Assembly (NCBI GenBank): GCA_029449245.1
Contig: JANATF010000010.1
Coordinates: 1,798,001-1,862,000 of the forward strand
Source: Mortierella alpina
Taxonomy: Eukaryota > Mortierellomycota > Mortierellomycetes > Mortierellales > Mortierellaceae
Reading direction: 5' to 3'
Length of the DNA: 64,000 bases
The position numbers and the translations under genes are program-made. The notes beneath the pieces were generated by a model, which saw nothing but the letters and a program-made list of their open reading frames with translations, made no database searches and had not been told where the DNA came from. Positions 59,762 through 64,000 of this stretch are shown here, one piece after another. Positions within the stretch are counted from its first letter, which is position 1, and each line of letters opens with the position of its first letter.

Positions 59762-61576
59762 CTTACGGGAAATGTGCGACAAATGAGTATGATCACTTAC
59801 GCCGTTTCGCGTCCGCCTTCCTCTAGCGTTCACTCTTGAGCACTTTCACGAACAAGTGCTTAGCTTATCCTCGTTGGCACGAGCAGTTCGCTCCATTTAT
59901 GATTGCATATCTGCGGACAAGGTCTGCCATGTGGTCCTGAATGATTCGATCGATATTTCCCTACAAATTCCTCACCTTGCACCGTTAGCACGCACTGGAG
60001 CCTATATCACACGTCAGATTCAAAGTGGCGTGGATCACGACGGTCCTTCTGCCTCGGCCAATAATACGAACGGCTGCACCATGCCCGGGACTCAGCAGGC
60101 TCTGATGACTCCAATGGTGGGCCAGTACGGTGGGATTGGAGGGATGGGATATATGATGGATGACTATGAAATCGGTATCGCGTATGAGTACGAAAACTTT
60201 CCTGTTTTGTACCCTTATCATACGCTTCTGCTGCTCGAGGATCCGGAGGAGATTTTGAAGGATATCCCTTTGGATGCCAATCCGACCCTGGTCAAACTTG
60301 TCCAAATCCTGGTCCCGTACCAGTGGTAAGCATTTCGGCAAGGAGGTTGCTATGGTAGCTGCTTGTGATGTAATCTAACCACTGGAATTCATGCACCCTC
60401 TGCATAGCCTCGATGAACTGCAGTATATCCTGGACTGCTCCATGGCACAGATTTATCGGTTAGCATCTCATCTCATCTACTGGAGAAAGGCCAAGCTGAT
60501 TGACCAGATTCGTGTCAGCAACGTTTATGTGGTGGCACCGCAGGCCGCCATCAATGAGTATGCCATATTTTTTACAGAGTTTTTGGAACTATGACGAATG
60601 TAAATCTCTTGAAATGGATAACTCATTGCTTTGATAACATTTTCGTCAATGTTTAGATCACTAGTCACAGACTTCTCGCAACACTTTCCCACGCTCTCTC
60701 TGCCTAATGTCCTCCACGAGCTCTCGACACCCAAGGCTTACAAGGCCCATATACCCGGGGCTGGCAAGGACAAAGAAGTCCAGACGGTGTACCTGGAAAT
60801 GCTAACATATTTGCTCCGCAAGGATCTGATTGTGCAGTTGCACACATACATCTTGATTCTGGTGCCAGAGTACATCAAACTTGGCTGCTCGATCGAGGAC
60901 TATGAACACATGATGAGTGAAGATTTCAGCAACAGTGGAGCGCTCACTCCGACCCTAGAGTCCCCGACTATCAACAATCATCATGGGACATCCGCTGGTG
61001 GCAATCAAGCAGGAAGTGCCAAATCGTCAGACTTTGGGCAGTTGACACTACTCCAGCTTCAGCAACAACAGCAGCAGCAGCAATTAATGTTTCAAAAACA
61101 ACAGGTGCTACCATCACAGACATATCGGTATCACAATCGATCATCGACAGGCCCTGGAGGAGGGCAAGGGCCAGCAAGTGCCGGGGCTGCAATCAGCTCC
61201 AGCGTAAAGTCGCACATGAGTATGCCACCTTTTGGAAAATTGCTTGGAAAGAGGCAGGACGCGAGCTCGATCTTGCCAAACCCGGGGCAGGCCTTGGAAA
61301 CTGAAAAAGACTGGTTGATGAGGATGTGTGAAAACCAGCCTCAGAGCGTTGCGGAACTGTTTATGAGGTAAGGCATTGAGCGAACAGAAGTGTGCTGGCC
61401 GGCCATACATATCACTGTGGACTGACCGACATCCATTCGCGCTTCATAGGTTGATACACTACTTTGACGGGCAACACCATGTTGAGGAAATTTTGTTCCG
61501 CGAGCAGATTGTAGCCAAGGATCTCAAGACTGTTTTGTCCGCATTCCGAGAGTTCCTTATCCTGACTTGGGCATAA
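58627..61576 (+). CDS. NPR3: Nitrogen permease regulator 3 (NPR3/NPRL3)
   Basis: Npr3 pairs with Npr2 and Iml1 in SEACIT/GATOR1, the GTPase-activating complex that restrains TORC1 at the vacuole when amino acids are scarce. Exons 58627-59707, 59827-60325, 60408-60557, 60657-61367 and 61450-61576 give 855 residues. The start MNGLVGIVIVTNSSRGHHFV is characteristic. FQLTVDDLTFIGHPVW, FHVVFVLKPQELQLNTVADQ, VLYPYHTLLLLEDPEEIL, ELQYILDCSMAQIYRLASH and the C-terminal LIHYFDGQHHVEEILFRE complete the family pattern. Two disordered inserts, one Gln-rich, enlarge it beyond human NPRL3. The upstream TTG was ignored in favour of the ATG at 58627. The first intron contains a T29 run. Confidence 0.94.
59731..59759 (+). 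repeat. T29 homopolymer in an intron
   Basis: Twenty-nine T in a row lie between the NPR3 donor at 59708 and the acceptor at 59826. The run is followed by TAG, giving an alternative acceptor at 59762, which would change the frame. Confidence 0.95.
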
Positions 61577-61677
61577 CTCGGAACTACAATAAACTACGCC
61601 ACCAAAAATCAAGCCAAGGACGTTGCAGCAAAAAGATCAATCGAACATCACCCCTTCTTCACAACTCCCATCACGCA

Positions 61678-62916
61678 ATGTTCCAACTAAAGCAACTCGC
61701 TGCACACAGCAGTAGAGCTAGAGTCGTCTTCTTAACGACTGCTCCTTTCTTGCAGCATTCGAAATCACACGCTTCGAGACATTACTCGCACCCGACTCGG
61801 CCCAAAACGACCTTCAACCACAGAACGAGCGCCGGCTCTAGCAGCAGTGCACGCGCACCTCGATCCACAACTGCACAGAACATAGTCACCTTCCTCGCTG
61901 CATCCGCCCTCGGTGCGGGTGCCTACTTTTATCAGTGGAATAAGCAACGCGAAAGCAGTGTCCTCAACCCGTTCTCTGCCGCCGAGGAACTCACCACTGA
62001 AAAATGGACCCCGATCCTCTTGAAGAGTATCACCAAGGTGTCGGACGAGACATCGTTGTTTGAGTTCCAGCTTCCAAAGCCATGCAATATCCCCATCAGC
62101 TCTGCTATTTACGTTAAGGATGACGAAATCCAGGCCATGCGCGCATACACCCCTGTACACTCGACCGAGAAGGATCAGGACACAGTTCAATTGCTAATCA
62201 AACGCTACAGCGAGGGTCAAGTCTCAAGGTTCATGCACTCCGCGAGACCTGGTCAAAGGATCGAAATGCGGGGTCCGGTCTTGATCTGGCCAGGCGGAAA
62301 GTCAGATCTGGAAAAGTGGGATGAAATCGGCATGGTAGGAATCCCTTGTCGTCTGTGAACGGTTTTTGACAGCAAGTTCGTATGACTTACTCACGATGTA
62401 TACACATATTGATAGATCGCTGGAGGAACGGGAATTACAGCCTTCCTGCCCATCATTCACTCGGCGCTTACTCACCCGACCAAGAAGATCAGAATCTCGC
62501 TCGTGTTCGCGTCACATACGCCTCAAGAGTTGTATTTCAAGGACGAACTCGACCAGCTCGCGAAATCTTTCCCGGATCAGTTTAAAGTCATGTACACTGT
62601 GGATAGACCTGGGTCTCCCGGGTCAGTAGCCTCAGAGGATGCGGCCTGGAATGGACATATCGGCTACGTGAACGAGACTATGCTTCGCGACTTGCTACCA
62701 GCACCAAAGGCGATCAGGGCGGATACTCTGCTGCCAGACAAGAACTCAGGCACCGAGAACCGCGAAGCAAAGAATTCCGTGGTGCTGGTTTGTGGACCAG
62801 AGCCCATGATCAAGCACCTGACGGGCTCAAGAGGGCCAAGTGGACAAGACCCCATCCGAGGCACGCTTGGTGCTTTAGGTTATCAGAAGGGTCAAGTTTT
62901 CCGGTTCCCAAATTGA
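61678..62916 (+). CDS. NADH-cytochrome b5 reductase-like flavoprotein, mitochondrial
   Basis: Exons 61678-62334 and 62416-62916 give 385 residues. The Arg/Ser-rich N-terminus without acids followed by a hydrophobic helix (NIVTFLAASALGAGAYFYQW) predicts a mitochondrial signal-anchor, as in Mcr1. The FAD-binding motif MRAYTPVHS fits RxYTPxx, with LIKRYSEGQVSRFMHSARPG next. IAGGTGITAFLPIIHSAL and VLVCGPEPMIKHL are the NADH-binding motifs, and the protein ends KGQVFRFPN (family ends in F). It would pass electrons from NADH to cytochrome b5 or similar acceptors in lipid or sterol metabolism. Only 101 bases separate it from the NPR3 stop. Confidence 0.9.
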
Positions 62917-63024
62917 GTGTGACGTCTTTAAGGAAAATAAACACTCATTTTTCTATCAAGGCAGCACTGCACCGTTTAGCATTCTTCTAACCTGACACCT
63001 TGACATCCACACTTCACGTTAACC

Positions 63025-64000
63025 ATGCCGTACAGAAAAAGAGTGCCCGAATTCCAGGCCATTATCATGGCTGGATACGGAAACGGGTAAGGCCACGCAA
63101 TGCGACAGCAGCAGCAGTTTTAACATTCGGCCAACACCCGTGGGACACACGAGCACTCAATCTACTTTTCACCATGCTCTTCACGCGGGCACTAGATTGT
63201 ATCCATTGACAGAGGAGAGCAATATGCCCAAGGCTCTCTTGCCCATCGAGAACCAGCCCATGATCTCGTACCCTCTTGCATGGCTAGAGTCTTCTGGAGT
63301 TACAGGTCAGTTTGTCTTGTCAGTCGGTCTTTCAGTCACTTTGTCGCGCCCATTGCATTGATCAACCCGTCTAACATTCCTGCGTATCACAATAGACGTT
63401 ATTGTTGTCAGTTTAACTTCGGGATCAAAAAAGTTGGGACACTATCTGGATCGCGTCTATGAGGGACAGCTTCATATCACCATGGAAGTTGTGGACGACA
63501 ATACTGGAACTGCAGACGCATTGGCATTGATTAAGGATAAGATCAAGGTAATATCTCAACGCACTTCATGATGCGTTTGGTATGGGGGCCACAACTCCCC
63601 AGCAGCAGCCGCTACAGCGGATTCACTGCGGCACGAAAAGAAAGCAACGAACCATTGCGCTCGGATCTCTCATTCGACACTCAACTTTTGTTCCCTTAGA
63701 CCGATTTCATCGTGATCAGCTGCGATCTCTTGACAAGTCTTATACCCCACCAGTTCTTGGACATGCATCGATCCGAAGATCCCACAGTTACAGCACTGTT
63801 CTTTGAACCTAACAAAGGAGAGGGTGGACATTCAGGCTCGAGCAAGGTCAAGGGTATGTCAATCGATGCTGTAGGCCATGACCAGTCTACACGCTTATAT
63901 GACTCATCTGTACTCACTGCAATCTCCTTCCCTCTCCTCGTACCCTCCTCCATTATGGACCATACAACGCTCACTGGACAATCGACGGATATTTGCTTGG
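63025..64000 (+). CDS. GCD1: Translation initiation factor eIF-2B subunit gamma, 3' partial
   Basis: Exons 63025-63086, 63196-63305, 63396-63547 and 63700-63853 are clear, and coding continues past the window edge. The product opens with EFQAIIMAGYGNG then LYPLTEESNMPKALLPIENQ, the nucleotidyltransferase-like G-x-G-x-x-L and P-K-A/P-L-L-P pattern of eIF2B gamma. DVIVVSLTSGSKKLG, DDNTGTADALALIKDKIK and TDFIVISCDLLTSLIPHQF follow in family order. eIF2B is the guanine-nucleotide exchange factor for eIF2; gamma forms its catalytic arm with epsilon. It starts 108 bases after the cytochrome b5 reductase stop. Splicing after 63853 is unresolved because the window ends. Confidence 0.88.

Noticed and set aside
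59988-60341. 118-residue minus-strand ORF
   Set aside because: Antisense to NPR3 exon 2, which is clearly coding.
1-64000. CRISPR array, tRNA or rRNA genes
   Set aside because: No regularly spaced direct repeats and no recognisable tRNA or rRNA sequence seen by reading; a covariance-model scan would be needed to exclude tRNAs.

Overview
This is a eukaryotic, almost certainly fungal, window. Genes are broken by short GT-AG introns of roughly 55-240 bases. There are no bacterial operon signals, and the products are standard eukaryotic ones (RNA polymerase III subunit, eIF3e, eIF2B gamma, 20S proteasome beta-2, Npr3, PalB/calpain-7). The abundant poly-Gln tracts, the CT/GA microsatellites before start codons and the F-box-style LRR debris suggest an early-diverging mould of the Mortierella group (inference; no marker gene is present). 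No tRNA, rRNA or CRISPR array was recognised by reading.

Layout. 1-10 kb is accessory and transposon-rich. It holds a Fanzor-like (eukaryotic TnpB-type) RNA-guided nuclease ORF cut by the left window edge, a small secreted cysteine-rich protein, RNA polymerase III subunit RPC34, and a decayed second TnpB/Fanzor-like relative carrying a 210-bp MITE with perfect 14-bp inverted ends and a 6-bp target duplication. 10-31 kb has a LIM-domain-binding (PtaB/SEUSS-type) co-regulator with a huge Gln tract (minus), then two very large plus-strand genes: a roughly 2,530-residue coiled-coil protein and a 1,887-residue multi-pass membrane protein, neither of which I can name. 31-43 kb has an arrestin-domain trafficking adaptor ending in a PPxY motif (minus), eIF3e (minus) and a mitochondrial PPR protein (plus) that diverges from eIF3e. 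43-46 kb is gene-poor: a candidate kexin-processed repeat secreted peptide precursor, a tiny membrane ORF, homopolymers and a frameshifted LRR remnant. 46-64 kb is dense housekeeping: calpain-7/PalB, CDP-diacylglycerol synthase, a PIF1 helicase and proteasome beta-2 on the minus strand; Npr3, a cytochrome b5 reductase and eIF2B gamma (cut by the right edge) on the plus strand, with gaps as short as about 100 bases.

Functional themes. Several genes concern endosomes and nutrient signalling (PPxY arrestin, PalB protease, Npr3) or translation (eIF3e, eIF2B gamma, Pol III), but they are not an operon and the clustering may be chance. The most exciting content is the Fanzor-like system at the left end together with its decayed relative. 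Exon boundaries were chosen by splice consensus, phase agreement and protein continuity, without transcripts; expect an occasional error of a few bases.
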